Below, piece by piece: positions 24,280-36,950 of a stretch of DNA of 64,000 nt. How positions within the stretch are numbered: position 1 is the stretch's first letter; each line of letters starts with the position of its first letter. The DNA comes from Pseudoscleropodium purum (taxonomy: Eukaryota; Streptophyta; Bryopsida; Hypnales; Brachytheciaceae). A program made the position numbers and the translations under genes. The stretch covers positions 8,928,001 through 8,992,000 of the forward strand of contig OZ017805.1 in the NCBI GenBank assembly GCA_963969395.1. The letters run 5' to 3'. Under the pieces are notes generated by a model. It had not been told where the DNA came from and searched no databases. It saw only the letters and a program-made list of their open reading frames with translations.

Positions 24280-27180
24280 TCCAAAATAATGATTATGATG
24301 TTCAAAGGACGTTTACCTAATGGTATAACATTAGAGGTGATTGCATTTATTTTCAAAATTGGGGATAGGGCCAATCTATCAAACTGGTGCCCAATTACAC
24401 TTCTCAATAAATCATATAAAATCTTGGCCAAAACACTCTAACTTTGGCTTCAAACTCTCCTTGAAGATGTCATCAGTCTTGATTAGTCGGTTTTTCTTCC
24501 TTTGAGGTATATTCTTGACAATGTCCTACTTCAATATGAAATTATCATATAGGCTAAAGAGTTATTACAAGACCTCATCTTCCTTAAATAGACTTTGCTA
24601 AAGCATATGATACTATTTTGTGGGACTTCCTATATTGAATCATGGGCAAGTTTAATATACCAGAATCCTTTATTCACATAGTCTCAATGTTATTGTAGGA
24701 TGCTTCAGCATCAATTCTGGTTAATAGGAAGATTACGAACTCCTTTTTTCATTAAGCCCAGGGTGCGTTAGGGTTACCCTCTTGTTCTATACCTTTTTTC
24801 ACTAGTAGGGGAAGCTTTTAATATGCCAAGGAGGAACAACAACTTGGGAATATTTGTGGGGATTCTTCTTTCTGACAACCAAACTCAATAGCTATTGTCT
24901 CAATTTGTAGATGACACGGGGGTTTCTATTGCAAGACAGGAATCTTGCAAAACAATGTGAATCTTGTACAATGATTTGGTTCCGTTTTGGAACTTATTAT
25001 CAATTGGGATAAAAGCATTGACTTTGGGTTTTCTACGTCCCCTTTTCATAATTGGTTACAACACTATGGTATTGCTTGGGCTCTAGTGGGCTCCCTTTCA
25101 AATTTTCTAGGGGCTCCATTTGGATTTTCATTAGAAATTGATGATGTTGACAATTTTTTCAAACAAAAAATTACAAAAAAATGATTTTATTGGACTACAC
25201 AACATTTGTCACTAGCTGAAAGAGCAATTGTGGTGAACATAGTACTGCTATCTACCATCTACTAATTTATAGCCATTTAAGGCTGATATTTAAAAGCTAT
25301 TAGGTCCATTAGAAGCAACTTGCAAAATTATCTATGGAGTGGCACTGAGCACCTAACTTGTCCACAAGTGAACTAGAGTGATTATTGCTTATCCAAATCC
25401 ATTGGAGACCTCCAATTGCTTGACCCAGAAGTCTTCTTCTTTGTTCTACTTACAAAGTGGGTCCTTTACGGGATTCAACTTGGGATATTAGGCTTGAAGA
25501 TTTTGCTCCAACATCCCATCAACAAAATGAAACTACATGCCAAGTCCAATTTCTGGTTTTCTATTCTAGCTTGGATAATGGTTCACAAACCATCAACTAC
25601 TCGGGGTTCCAAGGTGTGGAATCAAATCATTGCAGTGTACAAAGATATGGTCAAGCATATCAAACTCTCACCTCCAACCAAAGCTGATGAAATTTGACGG
25701 ACCAACATAGAGTGGTCAACTAGTTTTATTGGTTTTAACTTTAATTTCTCACCAGATAGAGCTAAGATGTTAGCTCAGAGTGGCCTCAAAACCTTAGGTG
25801 ACTTATCGGATTCCAATTCCTAAGCATTCAAATTGTGGATCCAACTATCTCTAGAATTTCCATGCACAGAGATGGAAAAACACCACTAGTTTTTTTTGAA
25901 AGCCTAGATCCCTCATGGTTGACTCTCTTTATTTATTGAGAAGGTGGAACTTGTAGCTATTAATGAGTGGATTGGGGTCTTCCTCTATCTTACAGATAGA
26001 GCACCTTCTATCATCTAGTTAACCTTAGAGTCAATTCCCTCATTTTTTAAGCCATACACTCAAACAATTCAAATCCCAAGGGAGTGCACCTGTACCACAA
26101 TCGGATTCAACTCTCAATAGTTGTCGATCCTTCCTACATCCACTGAAAATTGCCAAGCTATGGGATTCCTATGTAGAGTTTGTATTATCCAAGTCAAATA
26201 AGGCAAAGGCAAATCCATGCATTTTCTATATATGCAAGGCCACAAGGGCCATTAAAACTATCATATTTGATCCTGATCGTTGGAAATGGATCAATGATAA
26301 AAATCTTCTTGATTATTCAACCACTATGAGAAGGAAACTCCTTACCAATCAAGCCTCCCTCAAGTGGTTGATTTCATCGAAATGGCTAGAATTACTCCAA
26401 GACTTATTCAAACCCGCGTGGAGAGAGATATGGATTAGTGATTGACCTACCAAAGATCCTACGTTTATTTGGTTTGTCTAGCATGGAGCACTTGTGGTCA
26501 AATTGTTCTAGGATTGGATGCTTCTTGTGTTTATTGTGAATTTGGTGAGATTGAAACTCCCTTTCATCATTTCTTCTCTTGTTCAAAATCTCAAGACATT
26601 TGGGACTATGTCCAATCCATTGGGTACCATTTATTTGGCTCTACTTTAGCTTTAGGCCCCTATAGGAGATTGAATGCCATCTAATGTATATTTGGCTCAG
26701 CACTTCTTTGGAATTACAAACAAATCAAAACTCTTTGGTCTCTCATTAGAGGTGTGGCTCTTTGGCTTTGTTGGGTTGGTTGTAGCTAGATGGTCTTTGC
26801 TCTAAATAGATGGCCTCTTTCCTTCATTCAAACCTCACTTTGAGAGGCCCTTGTTGATTGTGGGCAAGTTTTCCTTCTTAGGACCCAATAGGCTTCTAGG
26901 ACGTGACCTCATAGTTCTAAAAGGATTTGGCACCAATTTGATAATATTTGGCTTTTTGATCATTTGTTAGCTAGTAGGATAGGATATTGCATTAGGTGGA
27001 CTATTATGGGCCTCCTTTGTACTCCTTCTTTTGAGGTTGAATGGTGTTTTTTCCTTTTTGCTCTTATCTCTTCATTTTTCCAACCTTCCAGCTTAGTTGT
27101 CTATTGCTGTGTTCTTTTTTTAATGCAATGGCTTGCCATTTGTTATAAAGAAAAAAGGCCAATGAAGGGTGGAACATGAT
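24280..27180 (+). mobile_element. 5'-truncated, decayed L1-type LINE (reverse transcriptase to zf-RVT)
   Basis: The plus strand reads the plant L1-type ORF2 in pieces broken by stops and frameshifts. Near 24310 comes LPNGITLEVIAFIFKIGDRA followed by NWCPITLLNKSYKILAKTL (start of the RT core). A block LLQYEIII..AKELLQDLIFLK follows, then SQFVDD at 24898-24915 (the [FY]xDD catalytic box, here FVDD). The thumb region contains INWDKSIDFGFSTSPF (~25000) and HKPSTTRGSKVWNQIIAVY (~25570). A zinc-binding end reads CVYCEFGEIETPFHHFFSC (~26528). The apurinic endonuclease domain and ORF1 are absent, as in 5'-truncated copies. The 3' end has TTTTTTTAATGCAATGGCTTGCC followed by an A-rich stretch (~27115-27160), like the tails of plant LINEs. 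No target duplication was found. It probably inserted into the flanking coding relic. Confidence 0.85.
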
Positions 27181-27249
27181 TTAGTAGCTTAGAATTGAGG
27201 ATGAATAGTGTCATCTCTCTCCTTGGAATTAGGGGAGCCAAAGTTGTGA

Positions 27250-27640
27250 CGAAACTTATTTGCTAAGAAAATTGTGTTTGTTATGTTTGCTATAGCTCCA
27301 ACATTTGTTTTATATCATTTGGTACGAGACTGCATTGGAGTCCAACCTTAGAGATTGTCTAGTATTAAAATATTGAATACCAAGGTTGCTCACATTATTT
27401 GTGAATGGCGGTTGGTGAAACTTGTGATTGAAGCGCTTTTGTGCCAAGCTAGGAGAAAAGTAGAGATAGTAGATTTGGCAATTCTACATGTTGCCATTGT
27501 GTTGAAAAACAAGGGCCAACGATAGCAAGTTATGTAGCACACATTTTTGAGGCCAACATTATATTCAAAAATTTGGAAGTGTTAGACCCTTCCAAAATAA
27601 TATTGTCAATTTTGAAACCCATTAAATTGATTAACTCTAA
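27250..27640 (+). pseudogene. Coding relic 3' of the LINE, unknown protein
   Basis: One plus-strand frame reads KIVFVMFAIAPTFVLYHLV, then after a single stop AHIICEWRLVKLVIEALLCQ and ARRKVEIVDLAILHVAIVL. After a frameshift it continues as IASYVAHIFEANIIFKNLEV. Long open reading on both sides of one stop suggests former coding sequence. It may be the continuation of the 22.9-23.6 kb relic, displaced by the LINE. The family is not recognised. Confidence 0.3.
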
Positions 27641-27883
27641 ATAAATATAGTTGACAAATACTAAAATCATTAGTTTTTGAGTGCAGTTTCTATTAAAATG
27701 AGAGTGTAGTGACATACAATGTCCATAAATAACTTGAGTTGGAATTGAAGATTCAATGCTTTCATTGATATATGTACAAATTATGCCATCTTCTAGACAC
27801 CAAGTCATAAGCTATGTAGTTGCTTGAAAGGAGTTGTTTATCTCATTTAGGTTGTCCAAGTTCAATTTCCATTGAATTCATAC

Positions 27884-28213
27884 CACTAAAAGAAAATTGT
27901 GTTGAACTTGTCAAAAATTGTGTTTTTTTTGTCAAAATTGCGTTTTACCATATAAAAACTATGTTGCATTCAACAAAAAGTATAGAATTGGTTTTGTTGA
28001 CTTCTCCCTTTTGTAATGCAAAATACTACGTTAAAAGGTTGGAACGCAGAATTTGACAAGTAAAATGCAGATTTTTGACCAATAAAATGCAAAATTTTGT
28101 GTTGGAATGCAAAATTCTATATTACAAAGGGAGAAATCAACAAAACCAATTTTGTAATTTTTTGTTGAATAAAATGCAATTTTTGACAAGTTCAACACAA
28201 TTTTCTTTTAGTA
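27884..28213. mobile_element. Foldback MITE, 330 bp, long terminal inverted repeats
   Basis: The left end CACTAAAAGAAAATTGTGTT and the right end (reverse complement TACTAAAAGAAAATTGTGTT) pair over about 40 bases, and the pairing continues with interruptions over most of the element (GTTGAACTTGTCAAAAATTG in both arms; AATTGGTTTTGTTGA in the inner arms). The flanking tetramer ATAC occurs at 27880-27883 and 28214-28217, a possible target duplication. CACTA-like ends normally give 3-bp duplications, so the superfamily is uncertain. It has no coding capacity. Confidence 0.75.
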
Positions 28214-28219
28214 ATACAA

Positions 28220-28680
28220 GCAACCGAGAACATGCATGACTTAGTACTGCCTAGTGACCTATGCAAGTAGGAAAGTTGTAACAACCAATTGGTTCTTTCT
28301 TCGGATTGTAACCAATGCTTAATACGTTCATCCAAAACAAAGTAGTTATATCCACTACCTTTTTTAATTGCATTAGACTAAAAAATGAAGTGTTTATAGA
28401 TTTATAACATCAACGCTTGCAAAAAATAAAATAACGGAAAAGAAGATTAATCTAAATATGAAAGCATAAAAAATAAAATATATTAAAATTGAAAATGAAC
28501 GCTCTTATTTTGTAAAAACAAAACATACTTTCCAAAACATACAAGCGATACCAAACTCTAAATCCAAACCAATAGGAATTTAAACTTATGCCATCTATTG
28601 TATATATAAATTCCATCTATTACTTACAAAATGTGGATGCAAGAGAGAAAACAAAACATACCAAATATGAACATATGTGC
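28220..28680. other. AT-rich spacer
   Basis: No coding block or repeat that I can support between the foldback element and the 3' end of the minus-strand relic. Confidence 0.4.
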
Positions 28681-28689
28681 TTATGACTT

Positions 28690-30283
28690 TTCAATTATAC
28701 GAAGTCAAACTCTAGTTGATGACTTCAGTTTGTATAGCCAAAATCTTAATCACACACTCCATAGTGTCTTTTGAATCCTCAACTTCTACTCTGTCATAAG
28801 AGCATATGTGTGCTGCCAAACCAAAAGTTCACTTTCATCAACCCTCCAATGTAGACCTCTTTCATTATCTTATCTAGTGTAAAAGTCTTGAACATCCTAA
28901 TTCTTTGTTGTTAGAAGGAAGTATTGAAAAAGGACCATATTCAGATTCTCTGAATTAAAGTTTAGATCAAATAATGCCCTTGCAATCCAAACTAGATGGG
29001 AGTCACCATCAACGGGTCGAGCTACAACAAAATAGCCTTCAAATAAATCTCAAGCCACTCTAAAAGATGGATTTGGGTGACTACTCAATGGCCCAACGTA
29101 CGGGTCATCCTCCCCAAACTCTCATGATCTTCACCATCATCGTCTGATTCGTCCACTCAACTTGCTTGAACACGTGTAGTTGGCCAGAAACCATCCCTCA
29201 AAACTTCAAAGGTAGATAACAGTTCCATCAATGTTACCTTCATGCCATTTTAGTATTCTACCAAATACTCGTAACGCCTTTGATAATCCCCAATGACATC
29301 TGCATTGTATAAATTGTCCCAATACTTCACAAACTCCGATACACCTTTCACAATGTCTTCCAAGTCTTTCATTGGCTTCAATGGAACGAGCAACAGTGTA
29401 CCACATAGCCACAAGCTTCACCCTTCAACATCTTTTTTCCATAACTTAATGCCTCTTCCACCATTTTCTAACTAGTCGACATCTATGTAGAGAAGTTTGT
29501 ACTTTATAACAGGGTACCTCGTTGAATCCAAGTAGAACTTCAATTGATGTGGTCTCGTGTGTCTAACAAGGATGTCATTGCCTTCTATAAATGACCCTAC
29601 TATGAAACCTTTGAAATCGGGCACCTCTTCATGAGATGAGGGATAGTTAAGATGGAATCTACATCCATGGACAACTTCATCAGTGCAAAGAATATAGGGA
29701 AGTTCTTCTTCTTCAAAAGCATGCTCCATCTTCCAAATAGCGCATCAATGTCATCATGTGTATGACCAACAATCATAAAGTTCATATAGACTTCCCAAAA
29801 GATCTTGTTTGCAACAAGTAGAGACCAAAAACAAAAAAACATATCAATTTTTATTGTCTCTAATGGCATTGTCTATTTGCATGTTCAAAATGGGTGGCAG
29901 CCATGCTACCAAAGTTAAGGTATTTGGCAATAGCGGTAACGATACTTCGCACATGTCCTCACCCTCTAACACCGCCCCAAATAAATTCATGGACTTTGGG
30001 TTCTTCAACAACTTCCAAGAAGATGACTTTGGTTCCAACTCCAAATCTTGCAACAACTTTGCCACTAAATCAATGTTGTAGTTGGAGTTATAAGCAAAGA
30101 GAGCCAATCCATAATGCACATAGCGTACATCAACATGACCATGCACAATCATATCCATCACAAAAATGGGCAACTTCACAAGGCCATCAAGTTTTTTATG
30201 CTTTTGTGAAAAGATAGAAGAAGCTGCTTTTGCATGATTCATCTTGTCGTGTATAATTGTAATACATTCATGTAGAGAATTTT
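28690..30283 (-). pseudogene. DUF7869-like mobile-element gene relic, copy A, C-terminal part
   Basis: Minus strand. The block from 30283 downward reads HDKMNHAKAASSIF, KLPIFVMDMIVHGHVDVRYV, LPPILNMQIDNAIRDNKN (30240-29847). After a frameshift it continues FCFWSLLVANKIFWEVYMNF, MIVGHTHDDIDALFGRWSM (29830-29700), then PDFKGFIVGSFIEGNDILVR and a tail to about 28690 with many stops. The D-NKN...VGHTHDDIDALF signature is that of the DUF7869-type domain, found in uncharacterised, transposase-like proteins of plants and other eukaryotes. The acidic/His residues look like a metal-dependent core, but I know of no proven activity. Copy B at 53.6-58.4 kb carries the same signature. At least four frame breaks are present, so it is non-functional. 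Confidence 0.7.
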
Positions 30284-31137
30284 TCACCCCTATCCCCTTG
30301 GGGTGCCCGAAGCGCCTTAATGAGCAAGGGGGACCTTGGTGGTAACTCCCCAAGCTTTGCAATAGACTAAGAAGGGAATTTTGAGACACTCTTGAGCAAA
30401 CAAGGCTCCATAGCGCCATGAATTTGAAGGTTATGGTAGAGTGTCCTACATTCTTAGAAAGCTCTTAAAAAGACGCACCTAACCGTCTAAAGAATGCATG
30501 ATTTGGACTAATTGGCTAGAAGTTATGGCCATTTGAAGTTAGGAGTGTCTAGATGACACCGGGACACTTTAAACCAAAGAGTAAAGGGTTCCCAAGGAAT
30601 CCTTCAAGGAAGTATAGCATATAGCATATCATTAGAAAACTAAGAACACAAGGATGCTAGAATGACAAGCATTATGAGATTTCCACTATCCCTATCTACT
30701 ATCTAGCGAAACCACAGCTAAGGGAACAGGTTTGGAAAAATCAACGGGAAAAGAAGACCTTGTTGAGCTTGACTCTAGTCCGACTTTGTGAAATGACTTA
30801 AGAGGTGTAGGATAAGTGAGAGCCCTCAAAATGTAAGTGAAATACCACTACTTATGTTATTTTAACGTTATTTTATTTATTCTATGAGGTGGAGGTGGGA
30901 CTCTATCCTTGCATCTGGTCTTAAGGTGCGCCTCAGGGCTCCAATCTAGATGGAAGACATTGTCACGTGGGGAGTGTGTGCTAGAGTCTCAATAACTGGG
31001 ACTTAGCAACGTGAGTTGGAAATAGGTACTAACATTGTAGATGCGTGGCATATTAGCTAGTTGTGGCTCAAGCAAGGTTGGAAACAATAGGCATGGTGAA
31101 CCCATTGAGCAGTGAAGTGTGTTTTGGGCCACTACAA
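30284..31137. mobile_element. ~850-bp unclassified insertion splitting copy A
   Basis: Coding similarity between copies A and B stops at about 30283 and resumes at about 31138, so this block is foreign to the gene. It is GC-richer than its surroundings. It starts near CACCCCTATCCCCTTGGGGT (itself a CCCC/GGGG inverted repeat) and ends near GGGCCACTACAAAA. It has no coding frame. I could not find convincing terminal repeats or a target duplication. A solo LTR or a non-autonomous retroelement is possible. Confidence 0.45.
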
Positions 31138-32340
31138 AATTAAACGACAAGTCTCAGTTAATGTAATACACATTTCTATAAGTGCAAGCAATGACAAGAT
31201 GCTTGTCTAGCTTCCTTGACCACTTTAAAGCACTTTGGGATCCAACAATAGCACTCTTCAGGAGTTTATTATATTTGTCACAAGTACTATACCAAGCAAA
31301 ATTATCTCCTAGCTTCTTTACATCGTACTTTTAAAATTTTGTGGATCTTATTTTGTTCAAGTTTGAAGTTGAGATCTCCTTCAAACCAAAAGCCACATTG
31401 GTTTCATTGGGTTTTTTTAATAGTCCTTCCATTGAAATGAGGCTAGAAGAATCTTGGATATAACTTTATTACCTACCTTCAAAGTTTAAGTACAATGTGG
31501 CATGTGATCAATCTCTTTGTCTAGGATGCACTTCAATAAAGTTGTGGCTTGTTTGGTATGCTCTCTCGGCTTCAAAAATCTTGTATTACCATGGTCCTTT
31601 GCCTCTCGATCATCCTTCATGTACTTTAGGTAGCAATAGAATGTAGACTATACAATCCCGCAATATGTATCCATGTGCACAAATACACATTTATCTCTTT
31701 AATTGTGACCATCTTTTTTCCACGTTCATGAAGATGAATATGTCTATATACATCAATCTTCATAAAGTTTTGGTGCTTGAACGTTGAATTTTGATACATT
31801 CATTAACAAAAGGCCTGAATTTTTTCCTTAGCAAATGACTAGACACAATTCTTGCTACAACACACTTTACTAGACACTACATTGATTGACTCTTATATGT
31901 GGAGCTCTTTTGTTTTGACAACAATTTCACAAGGTAGGTTTTGGATGGCACTTGCATAGGGTCTCGTAGATTTTGAATAAGGCGGGTTCAAGAGCGTTAC
32001 TTACAGACAGTTAAAATTGTCCCTAGCTTCATGTTTGTGTAGACTCACCCCACAACAATGGACCAACTGAATAGGCCAAGCTACCAAAGAATAAACACCT
32101 TCCTCATGAATTTCTACTTCAAAATATAACTTTGAAATGTGCACTAACATATAAGTGTCTCCAAAAGGTCCATTGACACCAAATACAAGCTCAGAGTTCA
32201 AGCTACAGTAAGTACCTTCCCAACAAGTACGCTCTCACCATTATACAAGGTAACGCACTTTATATTCCACATCCAATGAAGAAGCCCTTCACACTCTGGA
32301 TTGTAAACATACATGTTCTAAAGAACCTAGAGCTCATTGT
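31138..32340 (-). pseudogene. DUF7869-like mobile-element gene relic, copy A, N-terminal part
   Basis: Minus strand, upstream half of the gene split by the 30.3-31.1 kb insertion. Visible blocks from 5' to 3' are NSELVFGVNGPFGDTYMLVH and SLVAWPIQLVHCCGVSLHKH (32201-32001); a block YCYLKYMKDDREAKDHGNTR (~31650); and a Cys-containing block DNFAWYSTCDKYNKLLKSAI leading to YRNVYYIN (31310-31150). The last block aligns with copy B's GDSFARCGLCDIYKQLKNA...HRIHYYVN (55440-55290). Stops are frequent. The 5' boundary is uncertain; palindromes begin at 32532. Confidence 0.55.
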
Positions 32341-32531
32341 CTGATGAATCCATGTTCACAGTTGTGTTTGTAAAGGAATTCATAGCACTTAAAAATAACA
32401 ATGAAAAATATGTCATTTATAATGATAAAACATACACTAACATTTCTTTGAGAGTATACATAAAACTTTTATTGTTTGATGTTTATCCAAACATAAGAGA
32501 GACCTTCTTACCTGATATATTATGTGTTGAT

Positions 32532-32771
32532 ACTTTAGCTTGAATTGAGCTAAAGTGTTAGCTTTGACCTCAATCAGTTGTGTTTTGATAAGTGTCAAGA
32601 CTCCAATTTAAGGTGTGTAGAATCTTTGACAAATTTTTCCTTTTAGAATCTACGTAGTAGAAATAGCAAGACTTACACTTTAACTCGAGTTGAGCAAAAG
32701 TATCAGCTTTGACATTACAAAATTATGTTTCTTCAAATGTCACTATTGACACCCTAGCTTGACTCAAGCTA
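32532..32771. repeat. Three AGCT-flanked palindromes beside copy A
   Basis: 32532-32556 has 9-base arms ACTTTAGCT/AGCTAAAGT. About 32680-32700 there is an imperfect one around CTCGAG. 32755-32771 is perfect, with 8-base arms TAGCTTGA/TCAAGCTA around a central C. They belong to the same group as the palindromes at 45.4-46.2 kb. Confidence 0.65.
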
Positions 32772-32779
32772 AAGCGCAA

Positions 32780-34160
32780 TGTCCAACATTTTTTACAAAG
32801 TGGAAGTAAGTAGCCCTGACATTTACGGTATCGTCACATAATTTTTTTAATGAACTTATTCCGAAATTTGCAGCACTAAAATAGGTGAGTTCTAAACACT
32901 CTTACAATTGATTCAACAAAAATTTAAAAAATTAGAAAATCTAATATAAAATGAATCATGTAACTCCTGAAAACAACAAATGGACAAAAGAGAAGCAAAA
33001 ATTTGAGTAGCATCATTGTCACTAAACAATTGCTTTGCAATCTGTAAATACTACAATTTGTTCAATGAAGCCTCCAAGCACTGAGTTAGATGAGAATGAC
33101 TTACAAAGAACGCTTCATGTCAACGCGTCTACTCAAACAAAGTAGTGTACAACAACAAAGCGACCACCAAACTCCACGAAATCTTCACAAACTTAATCAA
33201 GTTGGACCAAAAACGCACAAAAGAAAGAAGAATGAAAAGAGAAACTAATACAATTAGAGTAAAAGGTGGAAGGGGATGTTTGCAAATGGTCGTGGCAACA
33301 TTTGCTCAATTTTTGGTGGGAACAAAAGAGCAAGAGCGCAAATTCACAAATTCAATTGATGCTTTTTAGTTCATATCATTACATTTCAAAAATCCCCAAA
33401 ATTATGGTAACTTTCACTCTTGTACTCTATGAATATAACATAGAATCCTACATATATAGAATGTCCCCACAAAAATTGTGAGGTCATGATAGTTTTACAA
33501 ATGCCCTTCATTAATGATTGTTGACTTTTGGAGGTTGGCGTGTCGCCACACTATTAGTAATTTGACACCAATTGCAAATATAGTTGTGATTCTTCTTCAA
33601 ATATGAATCGCATAATTTGGAAAAAGTCTAGCATTCAAACCTTTTGAAGATACTTGCAATTTTTTAGGAAGTTCCTTTAATTTGTTAGTAGTCTAAAATT
33701 CCCTTTTAATTTCCATATTTACATGATGTGTCTTTTTCAAATATTTTTGTTAAAGAATTACATAACTCAAATTCCTAAAGATGGAAGATGGAATTATTGT
33801 AGTACATGGTGCATTTTTTATTTATAAGTATTTAAGAGTCCAAATCGTAGGGTTTTAAGTTCAAGATTTAGGGTTCACAATTACAAAAATGTGGTTTAGC
33901 TTTAAACAATTTTTGAACATTTCTGAACTACTCCTACAAATATGCACATAACTGTTTTAGGATTTTGATTGTAAATCCAAACTTTGATCTATCTTCAAAC
34001 AAAATTTAAATTTATATACAAGTACAGATTGGTAATCCACAATTATTATAGAATATCACGGTTTAAAAAATTATAATTTTTTTTATAGGTACATCAAAAA
34101 CATAGAGAAATGATTTTTTGAAAGTTAAAGCTATAAATCCCATTAGCGATAAATTTGTCC
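32780..34160. other. AT-rich spacer, one telomere-like word cluster
   Basis: Open frames at 33145-33481 overlap in two frames and have no motif. At about 33850-33875 there are isolated AGGGTTT words. No other structure is seen. Confidence 0.4.
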
Positions 34161-34169
34161 TTGTAAAAT

Positions 34170-35500
34170 AGTACTACACTTTATAATTCTAATTAAATGT
34201 ATGTAAGAAAGAAGAAAAACAATTTGTACAACTTTCAAACACTTAGAACATATAGAATTTCTGGCCAATTACTCTTTGATTTATTTATTTTCTCAATTTT
34301 CAGTTTGAAAATATATGTAAGACAAGGCCTACATTTCAAATACCTTATATTCTAAATTGCATCAAATGTATGTATACAAAGATGTAAATTTTTTGGTAGA
34401 AAGTACAAATACTTAAAAGATGTTGAATTCATGAGAAAATAATATTTGGCCAACTCATGGTTTTCTTTTTGAAGTCCACAAAATGCATGAATCATATCTT
34501 GTATTTAAGAAACCCCATTCAAACTGAAATTCCCATTAAATGTACGTTTATAAAGATGTAAATTTCTTATAGGAGTTAGAAATACTTAGAAGATGTTGCA
34601 TGCATGAGCAAAAAATTTGGCGAACTTGTGCTTTTCATTTTTGAAGTTTAAAAAATGCATGAGTGATGTTTTGGATTATTTTAAGAAATCCCAATCAAAC
34701 TCTAATTCCTATGAAATGTACATATTGAAAGATATAAATTTTTTTGTACAAGTTAAAAATACTTAGAAGATGTTGGATGCATAGCCAAAAAATTTTGGCC
34801 AACTCATGCTTTCCATTTTTGAAGTTCAAAAAATGCATGTTTTATATTTGTATTTAAGAAACTCCAATCAAACTCTAATTCCCATGAAATGTACATATAG
34901 AAAGATGTAAATTTTTTTTATACAAGTTACAAGTACTTAGAAGATGTTGCATGGATGAGCCAAAAAACTTTAACCAACTCATGTTTTCCGCTTTTGAAGT
35001 TTAAGAAATGCATTAGGCCTGTCCTATATTTAAGGTTTAGGATCAAATTCTAATTCCTATGAAACTTACGTACAAAAAGATGTAAATTTTTTTATACAAG
35101 TTAGAAATACTCAAAAGAGGTTAAATGCATGAGCCAAAAAAAATTGCAAACTTACGTTTTCCGTTTTTGAAGTCCAAAAAATGCATGAGCCGTATCCTAT
35201 ATTTTAGAAACTCTAATGAAACTCTAATTCCCACAAAATGTATGTATAAAAAGATGTAAATTTGTTTATACAACTTAGAAACACTTAGAAGATTTTGGAT
35301 TCACAAAGAAAAAAAATTTGGCCAACTCATGTTTTTCATTTTTGAAGTTAAAAAATTGCATGAGTTATGCCTTATATTTAGGAAACACAATTCAAAATGT
35401 AATTTGCATGAAATGTACATATAGAAATATTTAAATTTTCTTTTACAAGTTAGAAATACTTACAAGATGTTGCATGCATGAGTAAAAAATTACAAGCGAA
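34170..35500 (+). repeat. Satellite family A, ~174-bp period, seven to eight units
   Basis: The landmark GATGTAAATTTTT lies at 34381, 34555, 34731, 34904, 35079, 35253 and 35429, giving spacings of 174, 176, 173, 175, 174 and 176 bp. A diverged first unit starts near 34170. Within each unit one sees AACTCTAATTCCCATGAAAT, TACAAGTTAGAAATACTTAG, AGATGTTGCATGCATGAG, GGCCAACTCATG and TTTTGAAGTTCAAAAAATGC. Inverted copies are at 51.2-51.9 kb. Confidence 0.9.
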
Positions 35501-35899
35501 TCCCTATTATATCCTTCTAATTTGTACTTTTCACTTCAAAGTCTTTAGTTGGTGTTTATTATAACTCATTAAGGTTGAATTAATGAGTTCGTTTACGATT
35601 AAATGGATTTAGCAACTCAAAGTTTAAGTACGTACTACTTTCTTATATTGAATATAAATACTTTTTCACAATGTACTATAAGAACGTTACAAAGTTAATA
35701 TTCTATAAAGATATGAAGAACCATAGCATGATAACAAGAAAAAGTTTGTTTCCTCCCAAAAATACTAGGCATCTTGGGATTGATACTATAACCCTCTAAT
35801 ATAGGTTAGAATCTTATATTGTAAGACTATTATTAATTTGATTACTTTAAACATACTACTAACATGACTAATATAACTTCAATTTCAAATAACAAGTAC

Positions 35900-36950
35900 A
35901 AGAAAAAAATGGTATAAATGTAATTGCTACAAATTTCAAAAAATTTATATTAATTAGAACCTATTTGGCTATTTATTCCTATGTTTTTATGTACAAATCC
36001 TATGAACTTTATGAATTTACAGTGATAAAGTACAACCAAGTCAAAATGAATGTTTAAATGTGTGTAAATAATTAAAAAACAAGATTTTATTTCATTTTTT
36101 TCATGGATGACAAGTCCTTCAAATATTTACAACTTGTTGGCGGATTTTTTTTTGCATTTTGCATAGCACTGTAGGACAATAAAAAATTTAGTTCGATAAC
36201 ACATATTCTATAATCAATTTGACTTCATTATGAAATTACAAGTGAAGGAAAAAAATATGAATGAAGTTGATATAAAATTATACAATTCAAATTATTTCAA
36301 ACCTACTTGGTTTATTTTTTATGGCTTTATGCTTCAAACCTATAACATTGTGGATTCAAAATAACAAAGTACAACAATTGGAAGTGAAAAATATAAGAAA
36401 ATGTGTATAAAATATAAGAATTCTTTTTTTTTCATTGTTTTGATGCACATGAACTCTCTAAAATTCAGACTACGTATTGGGTGAACTTTCTATTCATTTT
36501 GCATGGCATTGTAGGCCAATAAAAAAATTTTGTTCTTTAAAACATACAGTATGATTACTTTCACTTCAATCTCAAATAACAATTAAATAAAAAAAAACTT
36601 TTAAATATAGTTGCCTTAAACTTTAACAATACAAATTTTTTTTGTTGTTTTTGTTTTACATACAAATCCTATGACCAATGTCAATTTAAAAAAATAAAGT
36701 GAAGTGAATTTCAAAAGAATGTTCCAATGAGTGTAGGAAATAGGAAAAAAATAAATAGTCCATTGTTTGGATTGATGCCAACTGTTTATAACATTTACAA
36801 CTTCTTCAGGTTAGTTTTTATATATTTTGCATGGAATCGTATGACGAATGTTGATTTGAGGGCTCAACATATACTACAAGTGAACATTTATTTCACTTCA
36901 TTCTCAAAATACAACAAAAGGATATAACCTTGTTCATGAAATTTTTTTTA
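35900..36950 (+). repeat. Repeat family B, ~330-340-bp period, three units
   Basis: TTTTGCATRGCAYTGTAGG followed by ACAATAAAAAA or a variant recurs at about 36161, 36501 and 36829 (spacings 340 and 328 bp, close to twice 170). Each unit also has TTATTTTTATGGCTTTATG-like and CCTATGAAC-like words. Diverged inverted copies are at 40.1-41.0 kb. Confidence 0.65.

Noticed and set aside
33145..33481. Two overlapping open frames
   Set aside because: Different frames over the same DNA, with no motif and no context.
34170..35500. CRISPR-like array because of regular repeats
   Set aside because: The entire 174-bp unit repeats, with no short repeat/unique spacer pattern, and the DNA is eukaryotic.
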